Shown here one piece after another: positions 19,678-27,943 of a stretch of DNA of 60,593 nt (its first letter is position 1; the number at the start of each line of letters is the position of its first letter). The stretch is from Nitriliruptoraceae bacterium (lineage in GTDB: Bacteria > Actinomycetota > Nitriliruptoria > Nitriliruptorales > Nitriliruptoraceae): the NCBI GenBank assembly GCA_003563915.1, contig PWTE01000008.1, positions 1 through 60,593 of the forward strand, read 5' to 3'. The notes under the pieces were generated by a model that did not search any database, had not been told where the DNA came from, and worked only from the letters and a program-made list of their open reading frames with translations. A program made the translations under genes and the position numbers.

Positions 19678-19928
19678 ACACCGACGAACTCCACGATCTG
19701 ATCAGCGAGGTGCTCTCCGGCATCGCCCCGGAGGCCGACCCCAGCGCGATCGACCCGACCGAGGACCTCCGCGACGAACTCGACCTCGACTCGATGGACG
19801 AGCTCAACATGATCACGCGGGTCAGCGAACGGCTCCGGATCGACATCCCGGAACGTGACTACCCGCAGATGCGCAGCCTCGACGGGGCCGTCTCCTACCT
19901 CGCCCGCCGGCTCGCGACCCACGCGTGA
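19674..19928 (+). CDS. Acyl carrier protein
   Basis: 84 residues, acidic and helical. The phosphopantetheine attachment Ser40 lies in DLDSMDELNM, matching the D-S-[LM] motif. The GTG start overlaps the E2 stop by 4 bases. An ACP inside a 2-oxoacid dehydrogenase operon, directly followed by its own phosphopantetheinyl transferase, suggests the acyl group is moved from lipoyl or CoA onto this carrier. That transfer is inference. It is not next to fatty-acid synthesis genes, so it is probably not the housekeeping AcpP. Confidence 0.88.
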   Translation: MNTDELHDLISEVLSGIAPEADPSAIDPTEDLRDELDLDSMDELNMITRVSERLRIDIPERDYPQMRSLDGAVSYLARRLATHA

Positions 19929-20617
19929 TGGACCGGGTGGACGACCGCCAGCAAGGACTCGTCTGGCGGACCTGCCCGATCCGAGACCTGCCGCAGGACC
20001 TCGGGACCCTGGGCCTGCCGGCGAGTGACCACGCCCGTGCGGCGTCGGTCGCCGACCCGGCCGCCCGCCGACGGTTCCTCGGCGGACGGGCCGTGCTGCG
20101 GGCCACGATCACCGAGCTGTGCCCCGACCTCGACGGCCGCACGGTGACGATCGCCGTGGCACCCACCGGCCGGCCATCGATCGCCGAGCGCGCCGACCTG
20201 CACGTCAGCGTGAGCCACACCCGCGGGCTGGCGGCCGCCGCGGTGTCCACCGGTGGGCCCGTTGGGATCGACGTCGAGCCCCTGGAGCGGACGGCCCTGC
20301 CACCAGGCCGCGCCTGGCTGACCCGCGGCGAGCAGGCCCGTCTTGCGGCGCACCCGCCGTCGGAGCAGCACCGTCAGCTGTTGCGACTGTGGGTCGCGAA
20401 GGAGGCGACGCTCAAGGCTCACGACACGCGGATCACGCGACGCGGCATCGCGATCCGAACCGACCGGGGCTATGCCGTCGAGGTCGTGGAACCGGAGCCT
20501 GACGGTGCCGTGGTCGCGCTGCTGCGCTGGGAAGCGATCGCGCACCGGTTCGTGCTGGCCATCGCGACCCTCCCTGGGAGGCCCATGCGCGCAGGTCCAT
20601 CAGCGCTCCGACCCTGA
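19928..20617 (+). CDS. Sfp-type 4'-phosphopantetheinyl transferase
   Basis: Transfers phosphopantetheine from CoA to a carrier-protein serine. 229 residues, as in the Sfp/AcpT class. Motifs: LHVSVSHTRG (about 92-101), the Mg-binding GIDVEPLER (about 113-121) and LWVAKEATLKAH (about 155-166). The ATG (19928) overlaps the ACP stop; a GTG 3 bases earlier would give the operon's usual 4-base overlap. The adjacent ACP is its obvious substrate. Last gene of the operon; the next gene is convergent and overlaps by 18 bases. Confidence 0.88.
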   Translation: MDRVDDRQQGLVWRTCPIRDLPQDLGTLGLPASDHARAASVADPAARRRFLGGRAVLRATITELCPDLDGRTVTIAVAPTGRPSIAERADLHVSVSHTRGLAAAAVSTGGPVGIDVEPLERTALPPGRAWLTRGEQARLAAHPPSEQHRQLLRLWVAKEATLKAHDTRITRRGIAIRTDRGYAVEVVEPEPDGAVVALLRWEAIAHRFVLAIATLPGRPMRAGPSALRP

Positions 20618-21661
20618 CCCTGTGGGGTCGGTCTCGGTCACCTTCGACAGGGCGCGTGGTGCGTCCGGATCGAGGCCCGATCGGCGGGCGAGCGCCTCGA
20701 CGATCAGCTGCGCAGGGACAACGAGCGCGAGCGGTGTCACCCGTTCGGGCAAACGCGGCCCGGCGACCGCCACCTCGCAGGCTGCCTGGAACGTGGCGTC
20801 ACCGCCGAGTCCGACGGTGGTCGCACCGAGCGCCTGCAGGTCCCCCGCGAGCTCGGTCATCCCCGCCACCATCGGCCCGTCGTTGGCGGAGACGAGCACG
20901 GTCGCCACGTCCCTGTCGACGACGGCGATCGGCCCGTGGCGTAGGTCCGCGTAGGAGAGGCCTCTCACCGGCCTGAGGCACGTCTCCTCGAGCTTCAGGG
21001 CGACCTCGAGAGCGGTGCCGAACACGAGGCCACGGCCGCTGACGAGTGTGGTCCCGGTGCGTTCCAGGGCCGCGACCGCCGCTTCGACACCGTCGCGCTG
21101 AGCCAGCAGGCGTTCCACCTCGTCGGGAACACGGCGCAGGAGCGGCTCGAGCGGGTCGTCGGCCGGCCCGAGCGCGTCGGCGATCACCGCGATCGCGGCC
21201 AGTTGGGCGGTGTGGCTCTTGGTCGCAGGGACCGCCCGTTCGGCGCCAGCCTGGGTGATCAGGACGAGGTCGGCGCTCTCGGCGAGAGGACTGTCCTCGA
21301 CATTGGTGATCGCCACCGTCCGTGCCCCGCAGCCGCGCAGCCACTCTTGCGTCTCGACGATCTCGGTCGTCTCGCCGGACTGCGAGAGGCATATGACGAG
21401 AGTGTCGGAGAGATCGCGGCGCACCCGGTAGTGGGTCGACAGGCTGGGCGCGCCCAGCGCAGCCCCGCGGCCGGCGTGGACCTCCAGCAGGTAGCGGCCG
21501 TAGACGCCGGCGTTGTCCGACGTGCCCCGGGCAACGAGGAGCACCTCGCGGCGTCCGGTATCCAGACGCCGGAGTTCCTCGCGGAGAGGCAGCAGCGCAG
21601 TGAGGGTCGCATCGAGGGCCGCCGGTTGTTCCGCGATCTCGCTCGCCATCGTGGTGGTCAC
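20600..21661 (-). CDS. Double-SIS-domain aminosugar phosphate isomerase/deaminase
   Basis: 353 residues with two SIS domains, related to the isomerase half of GlmS and to the AgaS/NagB-II deaminases. It has ARGTSDNAGVYGRYLLE, SQSGETTEIVETQ and the second-domain SGRGLVFGTALEVALKLEE. No glutaminase domain is present, so it should act on a sugar phosphate without glutamine. Next to NagA, the likely job is glucosamine-6-phosphate to fructose-6-phosphate plus ammonia. The GTG at 21661 overlaps the NagA stop by 4 bases and has GGAGAGGGG upstream; an internal ATG at 21649 is possible. Confidence 0.82.
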   Translation of the reverse strand: MTTTMASEIAEQPAALDATLTALLPLREELRRLDTGRREVLLVARGTSDNAGVYGRYLLEVHAGRGAALGAPSLSTHYRVRRDLSDTLVICLSQSGETTEIVETQEWLRGCGARTVAITNVEDSPLAESADLVLITQAGAERAVPATKSHTAQLAAIAVIADALGPADDPLEPLLRRVPDEVERLLAQRDGVEAAVAALERTGTTLVSGRGLVFGTALEVALKLEETCLRPVRGLSYADLRHGPIAVVDRDVATVLVSANDGPMVAGMTELAGDLQALGATTVGLGGDATFQAACEVAVAGPRLPERVTPLALVVPAQLIVEALARRSGLDPDAPRALSKVTETDPTGSGSER

Positions 21662-22857
21662 GCGCACCCCTCTCCAGCATCGTACGTTTCGAAGGTGTCC
21701 CCCACGCGGCCAGCATCACGGTGGACCAGACGTCCACCGACCCAGGTCGCTGCGGCACGCCAGTCCTCGTCCAGCCACACGAGGTCGGCGGTGCTGCCGG
21801 GGGTCAGGCGGCCGAGGTCCGGCCGTCTCATCGCATCGGCAGGCACCCGGGTCGCCGCAACTAGTGCCGCAGCGGGGTCCACGCCGCTCGTGACCGTGTT
21901 GGCGACGGCCTCGTCCATGCGCAGCACGGAGCCCGCCAACGTCCCGTCGTCGAGCACCGGTGGAGCGGACTCCCGAACCGTCGTGGTGCGACCACCGAGG
22001 TCGTAGGTGCCGGGAGGCATACCGAGCGCCGCGATCGCGTCGGTCACCAGCGAGATCCGCCCGGGCGCTGCGGCGAAGGCGACCCGGATCGCGGTCGGTG
22101 CGACGTGGTGGAGATCGGCGATCAGGCCGCAGGTCAACCTCGGATCGGCGAGCGCGGTGCCGACGACCCCCGGGTCGCGGTGATGGAGCGGACGCTGGGC
22201 GTTGTACAGGTGGGTCACGAGCCGCGCGCCGACGTCAGCGGCCGCACGGACCTCGCTGTCCCGAGCGTCGCTGTGCCCGACGGCGACACCGATCCCCGCA
22301 GCCACGAACCTCCGGATCGCGGCAAGCCCACCTTCGCGCTCGGGAGCCAACGTCACGTAGACGAGGTCCCCCGCTCCCGCCTCCAGCAGAGTCTCGACCC
22401 GTTGCGGCGTCGGATCGACCAGTAGCCGTTCGTCGTGGGCGCCGTGGCGCCCGGCAGCGAGGAACGGCCCTTCGCAGTGCAGCCCCAAGCTCTGCGCACC
22501 ACCGGCGGCATCGATCTCGGGCCGCCAGCGCCGGTAGCGGGTCATCGACGCGACCAGGTCGTCGATCGGCGCCGTGATGATCGTCGGCACGAAAGCTGTG
22601 ACGCCGGTCTCCACCAGTCGGGTCGCGACCTCGCACCAGCCGGGCAGGTCCGTATCGGCGAAGTCGTGGCCGTACGCGCCGTTCAACTGCATATCGACGA
22701 GGCCGGGTGCCAGCACGCCCCGGGACAGGCGGAGTTCCGGCCCGCCGGGAGGCGAGCCCTGGCCGCTGGTCACGATCCTCCCGTCCTCGAACCCGACCCA
22801 TCCGGGCTCCACGAGTTCGTCGGCGAGCAGGACCTTCGGTGCCGTGATCACCGCCAC
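21658..22857 (-). CDS. nagA: N-acetylglucosamine-6-phosphate deacetylase
   Basis: Amidohydrolase that converts GlcNAc-6-phosphate to GlcN-6-phosphate and acetate. 399 residues, normal for NagA. Motifs: GLVDMQLNGAYGHDF (about 46-60), LHCEGPFLA with the metal Glu, GHSDA, HLYNAQRPLHHRDPG, and the catalytic Asp in LVTDAIAALGMPPG. The GTG at 22857 is supported by GGAAGGAAG upstream; the open frame extends further 5' without family similarity. Transcribed away from the PTS genes, with the SIS protein translationally coupled downstream. Confidence 0.92.
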   Translation of the reverse strand: MAVITAPKVLLADELVEPGWVGFEDGRIVTSGQGSPPGGPELRLSRGVLAPGLVDMQLNGAYGHDFADTDLPGWCEVATRLVETGVTAFVPTIITAPIDDLVASMTRYRRWRPEIDAAGGAQSLGLHCEGPFLAAGRHGAHDERLLVDPTPQRVETLLEAGAGDLVYVTLAPEREGGLAAIRRFVAAGIGVAVGHSDARDSEVRAAADVGARLVTHLYNAQRPLHHRDPGVVGTALADPRLTCGLIADLHHVAPTAIRVAFAAAPGRISLVTDAIAALGMPPGTYDLGGRTTTVRESAPPVLDDGTLAGSVLRMDEAVANTVTSGVDPAAALVAATRVPADAMRRPDLGRLTPGSTADLVWLDEDWRAAATWVGGRLVHRDAGRVGDTFETYDAGEGCA

Positions 22858-23006
22858 GCGTCTTCCTTCCCTGGTTGAACGCCGCCCACCTGGTCGTAGC
22901 GGCATCTCGTGACCACAACGTAGGGCCAATGGTCCGGGACCTTCGGCGGCAGGAGCGCGGACAGCGAGACACGCCGCTCGGCACGCGAAACCTCTGGTTC
23001 AGGCCA

Positions 23007-23035
23007 TTGAAACTACTGGACTAGACCAGTACCGT
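23007..23035 (+). promoter_or_regulatory. Promoter of the PTS operon
   Basis: -35 TTGAAA (23007-23012), 17-base spacer, -10 TACCGT (23030-23035). The -35 matches the consensus at five of six positions; the -10 keeps the T-A and final T. The operator fills the spacer exactly. Transcription would start about 85 bases before the EIIC start codon. Confidence 0.55.
23015..23030. promoter_or_regulatory. DasR/NagR-type operator (dre-like)
   Basis: ACTGGACTAGACCAGT is an almost perfect palindrome: only the symmetric A positions break it. The Streptomyces DasR site consensus, from memory, is ACTGGTCTAGACCACT, so 14 of 16 positions agree. A GntR/HutC-type regulator that could bind it is encoded in the operon at 26120. 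The position between -35 and -10 predicts repression. Confidence 0.72.
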
Positions 23036-23127
23036 CCACTGTGGGCCGTCGACTGCGCAGGCCGAAGCGCGCAGCGGCACGGCAGCGGTGCGGAGACCCG
23101 CGCCTTAGGAGCCCAGGGAGGTCAACC

Positions 23128-24615
23128 GTGGACATCGTCGCCGACGTACTGCAGTTCCTTGCCAACAACATCTTCAACGAGGTCGCGATCCTGATCGGGC
23201 TGATCACGCTCGTCGGCCTGCTGCTGCAACGCGCCCCGATCGAGGACACCGTCGCCGGTGCCATCCGCGCCACGATCGGTGTGATCATCCTGTTCGTCGG
23301 CATCGACGTGTTCGTGGAGGGCCTGCTCGCCTTCCAGACGATCGTTGGGAGTGCCGTCGGGCTGGCCCCACCGGAGGCGACCAACACCCTCGGGGACTTC
23401 CTCGGAACCCACGGCGGGAGCATCGCGCTGATCATCGCGCTGGGTTTCCTGATCCACCTCGTCGTGGTCCGCGTCCTGAAGACCCGTTACGTCTACCTCA
23501 CCGGCCACCTGCTGTTCTGGATCGCGGTGATCACCGCCGCGGCGCTGGTAGAGGTGTTCGGCGACGTCGACCAGTGGACCCTGGTGGTCGCGGGAGCGGT
23601 CGTGGTCGCCCTGTACTGGACGATCCAGCCGCTCGCGCTCGCGCCGTTGATGCGCAAGGTCATCGACAGCGACGACTGGGGCTACGGCCACACGAGCAGC
23701 CTGGCCTGCTGGTTGGCGGGGCGCCTCGGCAAGCCTCTCGGCACCCGTGAGGAGCATGACACCGAGAAGCTGAACCTGCCGAAGCGGCTGTCGTTCTTCA
23801 AGGACATCAACGTCAGCACGGGGCTCGTGATCATCGTGATCATGGTGCTCGCGGGTGCGTTCGCCGACCAGGCGGTGCTCGCCGAGCAGGCTGCAGGCTA
23901 CGACGAGTCCATCAACCCGTGGGTGTGGACCCTGATCGCCGGCCTGCGCTTCGCCGCCGGGATCGCGATCCTGCTGTTCGGTGTGCGGATGTTCCTCGCG
24001 GAGATCGTGCCGGCGTTCAAGGGCATCAGCGAGCGGCTGATCCCGAACTCGCGGCCGGCCCTCGACGCCCCGACCGTGTTCCCCTTCGCGCCCACCGCGG
24101 TGATGATCGGGTTCCTCTCCAGCACCGCGATCTTCCTGGTGTTCATGGGTATCTTCGCGGCGGCAGGCTGGTTCGTGCTGGTCCCGCCGATGATCATGCT
24201 GTTCTTCCCGGGCGGTGCCGCCGCCGTGTTCGGCAACGCGATCGCCGGCTGGCGCGGCGCGGTGTTCGGTGGGCTGATCAACGGCGCGTTCCTAGCCATC
24301 GGCCAGGCCGTGACCTGGGGGATGCTGTCCGACACCGCCCCGGAGCTCGCGACGCTCGCCGACCCCGACTGGTACGTCATCGCGTGGCTGGTACTCGGCA
24401 TCGGCGCGCTGGCCAGCGGTCTGGGCGAGGCCGGGATCTGGGTGGTCCCTGCCGTCGTGGCGGTGATCTTCGCCGTCTGGTACGGCCTCATCCGCCGTCG
24501 CGCGGAAGAGATCCTGCCGACCGGCACACCAGCCGGCGACTCGCCCTTCGGACGACCTGACGCCGAGGGCCCGCCGCAGACCGATCGTGGTGACACCGAT
24601 CGAACGGAGGTCTAG
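23128..24615 (+). CDS. PTS EIIC, ascorbate-galactitol (UlaA-like) family
   Basis: Membrane channel subunit of a sugar phosphotransferase permease, 495 residues with about 10-12 hydrophobic segments. Family-like features include LITLVGLLLQRAPIEDTVAG near the N-terminus, RYVYLTGHLLFW, SLACWLAGRLG and PFAPTAVMIGFLSS. The best overall match I recognise is UlaA/SgaT of the L-ascorbate PTS. No ascorbate-catabolic genes (lactonase, decarboxylase, epimerase) are nearby, while NagA and SIS genes are, so the real substrate is probably an amino sugar. GTG start with GGGAGG 5 bases upstream. Confidence 0.85.
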   Translation: MDIVADVLQFLANNIFNEVAILIGLITLVGLLLQRAPIEDTVAGAIRATIGVIILFVGIDVFVEGLLAFQTIVGSAVGLAPPEATNTLGDFLGTHGGSIALIIALGFLIHLVVVRVLKTRYVYLTGHLLFWIAVITAAALVEVFGDVDQWTLVVAGAVVVALYWTIQPLALAPLMRKVIDSDDWGYGHTSSLACWLAGRLGKPLGTREEHDTEKLNLPKRLSFFKDINVSTGLVIIVIMVLAGAFADQAVLAEQAAGYDESINPWVWTLIAGLRFAAGIAILLFGVRMFLAEIVPAFKGISERLIPNSRPALDAPTVFPFAPTAVMIGFLSSTAIFLVFMGIFAAAGWFVLVPPMIMLFFPGGAAAVFGNAIAGWRGAVFGGLINGAFLAIGQAVTWGMLSDTAPELATLADPDWYVIAWLVLGIGALASGLGEAGIWVVPAVVAVIFAVWYGLIRRRAEEILPTGTPAGDSPFGRPDAEGPPQTDRGDTDRTEV

Positions 24616-24921
24616 ATGTCGACCCGACCGGAACCGCTGAAGGTCCTGACGGTGTGCGGCGTAGGCATGGGCTCCAGCCTGATGCTGCGCATGTCCGTCG
24701 AGGAGGTACTGAAGAAGCTGGGGGTGACCGCCAAGGTCGAAGCCACCGACGTCTCGAGCGCTCGCGGCATGCAGGCCGACGTCATCGTCGGGCAGGGCCT
24801 GCACACCGAGGAGTTCGAGGGCAAGGCTCCCGTCGTGGTCGGCATCTCCAACTTCATGGACAAGGAGGGCCTCGAACGACAGCTCACCGAGGCCTTCCAG
24901 GCCGAGGGATGGATGGAGTGA
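24616..24921 (+). CDS. PTS EIIB, ascorbate/lactose-type
   Basis: 101 residues. It carries the phosphoryl group on Cys14 within TVCGVGMGSSLML, the P-loop of the AG-family EIIB. It begins directly after the EIIC stop codon. It receives phosphate from EIIA and delivers it to the sugar held by EIIC. Confidence 0.9.
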   Translation: MSTRPEPLKVLTVCGVGMGSSLMLRMSVEEVLKKLGVTAKVEATDVSSARGMQADVIVGQGLHTEEFEGKAPVVVGISNFMDKEGLERQLTEAFQAEGWME

Positions 24922-24925
24922 GCCG

Positions 24926-25381
24926 ATGACCGACGACCTGGACGGGGCCGTGCTCCTCGCCCGGGCCCACCGCCCAGCCGACGACTGGAAGGACGCGATC
25001 CACGAAGCGTGTGCTCCCCTCCTCGACGCCGGGGCCATCACCGACACCTATCCGGCGCGGTGCGTGGCCCTGGTCGAGGAGCACGGTCCCTACATCGTCC
25101 TCGCGCCCGGCATCGCGTTGGCGCACGCCCGCCCAGAGGACGGGGTGCGCCAGCTCGCGGTTGCCGTGGTGACGCTCGAAGACGCGGTGACCTTCGGTCA
25201 CGATGACAACGATCCGGTCGATCTGGTGTTCGCGTTCGGGTCCCCCGACGCCGACCAGCACGTCGGCCTGCTGTCCTCGCTGGCCGGCCACCTGCTCGCA
25301 GGGCTGGCCGACCGGCTCCGGGCAGCCGATGACGATGCCGCCATACAGCGCGTGCTCGAGGAGGTTCGCCATGTCCCCTGA
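24926..25381 (+). CDS. PTS EIIA, fructose/mannitol-ascorbate type
   Basis: 151 residues, the usual size of a free-standing EIIA of the PTS_EIIA_2 class. The phosphorylated His67 is in APGIALAHARPEDGV. Starts 4 bases after EIIB and overlaps the next gene by 11 bases. It takes phosphate from HPr, whose gene lies about 2.3 kb downstream in the same operon. Confidence 0.9.
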   Translation: MTDDLDGAVLLARAHRPADDWKDAIHEACAPLLDAGAITDTYPARCVALVEEHGPYIVLAPGIALAHARPEDGVRQLAVAVVTLEDAVTFGHDDNDPVDLVFAFGSPDADQHVGLLSSLAGHLLAGLADRLRAADDDAAIQRVLEEVRHVP

Positions 25382-26099
25382 TGCCGATGCCTTCGGCGCT
25401 GAGATGCGTGAGCACCTCGCGGCTGCCGAACAACGTAACCGCGGCACCCTGGCAACGGTCGTCGACCGCATCGTCGACGTGGTGCGCGCCGACCTGCGGA
25501 TCCACGTGACGGGAACGGGCCACTCGACCGCGCTGGTGCTCGAGGCCTTCTACCGGGCGGGCGGGCTCGCCTGCGTCAACCCCATCACCCACCCTGGACT
25601 GGTCCCACTGAACGGTGGTATCGCCAGCACCGTGATGGAACGCACGGCCGACCTCGCCGACGTACTGCTCGCTCAGGCCCGACCCGAACCGGGGGAGGTC
25701 GCGGTCATCTTCTCCAACTCCGGCGCCAACCCGCTGCCCGTGGCCCTCGGCCGGGGCCTGCGTGACGCCGGGGTGTGGCTCGTCGCCGTGTCCTCGCGAC
25801 CTCACCTCGAGGCAGCACCCGCCCGTGCGGGCGCGAAGCTCGACGAGATCGCGGACGCGCTGCTCGACACGGGCGTGCCCGCCGGTGACGCCGCGTTCGA
25901 GCTCAACGGCACCCGCACGGGGCCGCTGTCGTCGCTGACCTCGGTGTTCCTGTGGAACCTGATCATCGCCCACCTCGCCGAGCGAGCCCAACAGGAGGGC
26001 ATCGACCTGCCCCTGTGGACCAGCGCGAACGTGCCGGGTGGGGACGAGCGCAACGCCGCGCTGCTTGCCCGCTACCGTCCCCGGATCCCGCTGCTGTGA
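25371..26099 (+). CDS. SIS-domain sugar isomerase-like protein
   Basis: 242 residues, a single SIS domain (about 35-200) with VTGTGHSTALVLEAFYRAGG and FSNSGANPLPVALGRGL. It resembles the UPF0309-like sugar isomerase domain proteins often found beside AG-family PTS genes. The tail (GDERNAALLARYRPRIPLL) is typical of that group. It should bind a phosphosugar; the reaction is not established. A second SIS protein in the same locus suggests two steps or two substrates. ATG with GAGGAG upstream, overlapping EIIA by 11 bases. Confidence 0.78.
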   Translation: MSPDADAFGAEMREHLAAAEQRNRGTLATVVDRIVDVVRADLRIHVTGTGHSTALVLEAFYRAGGLACVNPITHPGLVPLNGGIASTVMERTADLADVLLAQARPEPGEVAVIFSNSGANPLPVALGRGLRDAGVWLVAVSSRPHLEAAPARAGAKLDEIADALLDTGVPAGDAAFELNGTRTGPLSSLTSVFLWNLIIAHLAERAQQEGIDLPLWTSANVPGGDERNAALLARYRPRIPLL

Positions 26100-26119
26100 C
26101 GCCCTTGGGGAGGCCGACC

Positions 26120-26956
26120 ATGAGCGACAAGGGCTCCTCGTCCCGTGGCAACAAGATTCACAAGCGACGACGTACGGCCACGGACCTGTCGGGCGCCAAC
26201 AAGGGCCGACGCCTCCAGGAGCTCCTGGAGGAACTCGTCGCCACCAGCGAGCCCGGCGCGCAGCTACCAAGCGAGCGGGAGCTCGCCAGCCGCCACGGAG
26301 TCGCCCGCATGACCGTCCGCGGCGCGATCGACCGGCTGGTCCGCGACGGTCTGGTGCACCGGGTCCAGGGACAAGGCACGTACGTCTCCGAACCACGGAT
26401 CGCCCAGTCCGCCTCGCTCACCTCCTTCAGCGAGGACATGGCCGCCCGCGGGATGGTGCCGAGCTCCATCGTGCTGGCCCAGGAGGTCGTGCCTGCGGTG
26501 CCCGCGGTCGCCCTTCCGCTCGAGGTGTCCGAGGGCGAGCCGATCGTGCGCATCGAACGGATCCGCCAGGGCGACGGTGACCCGATCGCGCTGGAGCGCA
26601 CGCACCTGCCGGCACGGCGCTTCGCCGGCCTCGACAAGGTGGCGCTCAACGAGCGCTCGCTCTACGAGGTGCTGCACGACGAGTACGGCTGCGAGCTCGG
26701 GACCAGCGAGCAGCGGATCGCCGCCGTAGCCCTGAACGACGCAGAGGCACACCTGCTGCACGCCGACACCGACACGCCGGCACTGCGTATCGAACGGGTC
26801 ACGCGAGACACGGCAGGATCACCGGTCGAGTTCGTGCGGTCGGTGTACCGCGGTGACCGGTTCGAGCTGCACACCGAGCAGCACCGTTCCTCCACAGCGG
26901 TGCCGGACCACGGTGCGACGATGCCATCCCGATCCGCTCAGGGTGGCGGGCCATGA
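26120..26956 (+). CDS. GntR/HutC-family repressor, DasR/NagR-like
   Basis: 278 residues. The winged HTH (about 30-95) contains LPSERELASRHGVARMTVRGAI and a GQGTYVSEP wing. A UTRA ligand domain (about 105-255) shows FSEDMAARGMVPS, VRIERIRQGDG, LERTHLPARRFAGL and SLYEVLHDEYG. This is the architecture of DasR and NagR, which respond to phosphorylated amino sugars. A matching operator lies at 23015, inside the promoter of this operon, so it probably represses its own operon. ATG with GGGGAGG upstream. Confidence 0.88.
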   Translation: MSDKGSSSRGNKIHKRRRTATDLSGANKGRRLQELLEELVATSEPGAQLPSERELASRHGVARMTVRGAIDRLVRDGLVHRVQGQGTYVSEPRIAQSASLTSFSEDMAARGMVPSSIVLAQEVVPAVPAVALPLEVSEGEPIVRIERIRQGDGDPIALERTHLPARRFAGLDKVALNERSLYEVLHDEYGCELGTSEQRIAAVALNDAEAHLLHADTDTPALRIERVTRDTAGSPVEFVRSVYRGDRFELHTEQHRSSTAVPDHGATMPSRSAQGGGP

Positions 26957-27678
26957 GCATGCCGCACCCCCGGCACCGTGCCGTGCTGCTCGACATGGAC
27001 GGGGTGCTGGTCGACTCCACCTCGGCGCACCTGCAGGCCTGGGCCAGGTTCCTCGACGAGCACGACCTTCCGCCGCCGCCTGAAGGCATCGCGAGCCTGT
27101 TCGGCCGTCCCGCCGCGGAGGCCCTGCGGCTCCTCCTCGACGACCGCACCGACGAGACCGGGTTCGCCGCGATGCTCGCCACACTGCACCGCTACGCCGA
27201 CACCCTCCTGGATCAGCACGCCCCGGGGGGGCTCCTGGTCCCCGGCGCCGCGCGGCTGGTGGAGGACCTCCTCGCCGCAGGCCGACGGCTCGCGGTGGTG
27301 ACCAGCGCCCGGCGCAACGCCGCCGAGCACTCGCTGGGCGAGCTCACCAACCACATCGAGGTGGTCGTCACCGCCGAGGACGTACAGCGTGGTAAGCCCG
27401 ATCCCGAGCCGTACCTGACCGCCGCATCCCGGCTCGGTGTCCCGCCACCGGCCTGCGTGGTCGTCGAAGACGCGGTGGCCGGGGTCGAGGCGGGGCGCCG
27501 CGCAGGCATGGACGTCATCGCGGTGGCGAGCACGGCCGCTCCCAAGGACCTGCGAGCCGCCGGTGCCCAAGACGTCGTCCAGGACCTGGGCGACCTCCAC
27601 GGGAAGCTGCTCGCCGAGCCTGCCGCCCCCACTTCGGACACGTACGGACGGCGACACCAGGAGGCACCTCATGAGTGA
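26953..27678 (+). CDS. HAD-superfamily phosphatase / beta-phosphoglucomutase-like
   Basis: 241 residues, HAD subfamily IA. Motif I is LLDMDGVLVDST (nucleophile Asp), motif II includes VTSARRN, motif III the Lys in RGKPDPEPY, and motif IV is VVEDAVAGVEAG. The cap domain lies at about 20-90. It could dephosphorylate a stray sugar phosphate or isomerise a sugar-1-phosphate. Start overlaps the GntR stop by 4 bases; the end overlaps the HPr gene by 8. Confidence 0.85.
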   Translation: MSMPHPRHRAVLLDMDGVLVDSTSAHLQAWARFLDEHDLPPPPEGIASLFGRPAAEALRLLLDDRTDETGFAAMLATLHRYADTLLDQHAPGGLLVPGAARLVEDLLAAGRRLAVVTSARRNAAEHSLGELTNHIEVVVTAEDVQRGKPDPEPYLTAASRLGVPPPACVVVEDAVAGVEAGRRAGMDVIAVASTAAPKDLRAAGAQDVVQDLGDLHGKLLAEPAAPTSDTYGRRHQEAPHE

Positions 27679-27943
27679 ACGGACCGTCGAGCTCACCAAC
27701 CCCAGCGGGCTGCACGCCCGACCGGCCAAGGTGTTCGCCGAGGCCGCCGCGGGGCTCGATGCGACAGTGACGGTGAGCAAGGGCGAGCGAGAGGTCAACG
27801 CCGCGTCGGTGTTGAGCGTGCTGACCCTCGACTGCCACCAGGGCGACCGGATCACGATCCGCGCCGAGGGCGACGGGGCGAACGAGGCGGTCGATCACCT
27901 CGTCGCCCTCGTCGACGAGGGCCTGGGCGAGGAGCCGACATGA
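27671..27943 (+). CDS. ptsH: Phosphocarrier protein HPr
   Basis: 90 residues, normal HPr length. The active site His15 lies in PSGLHARPAKVF. Ser46 is present (NAASVLSVL), the position phosphorylated by HPr kinase in Firmicutes; no such kinase is in this window. It carries phosphate from Enzyme I to EIIA. The gene overlaps the HAD gene by 8 bases and the Enzyme I gene by 4. Confidence 0.95.
   Translation: MSERTVELTNPSGLHARPAKVFAEAAAGLDATVTVSKGEREVNAASVLSVLTLDCHQGDRITIRAEGDGANEAVDHLVALVDEGLGEEPT

Larger units (their letters stand above)
22858..23127. other. Divergent control region nagA / PTS operon
   Basis: 270 nt between the two arms of the amino-sugar locus. It holds the DasR-like operator and the promoter listed separately. 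A partial half-site (TCTGGTTCAGGCCATT, 22993-23008) precedes the main site. No ORF is supported here. Confidence 0.6.

Noticed and set aside
23128-24615. Annotation as a true L-ascorbate transporter
   Set aside because: Family resemblance only; ascorbate-catabolic genes are missing and amino-sugar genes surround it.
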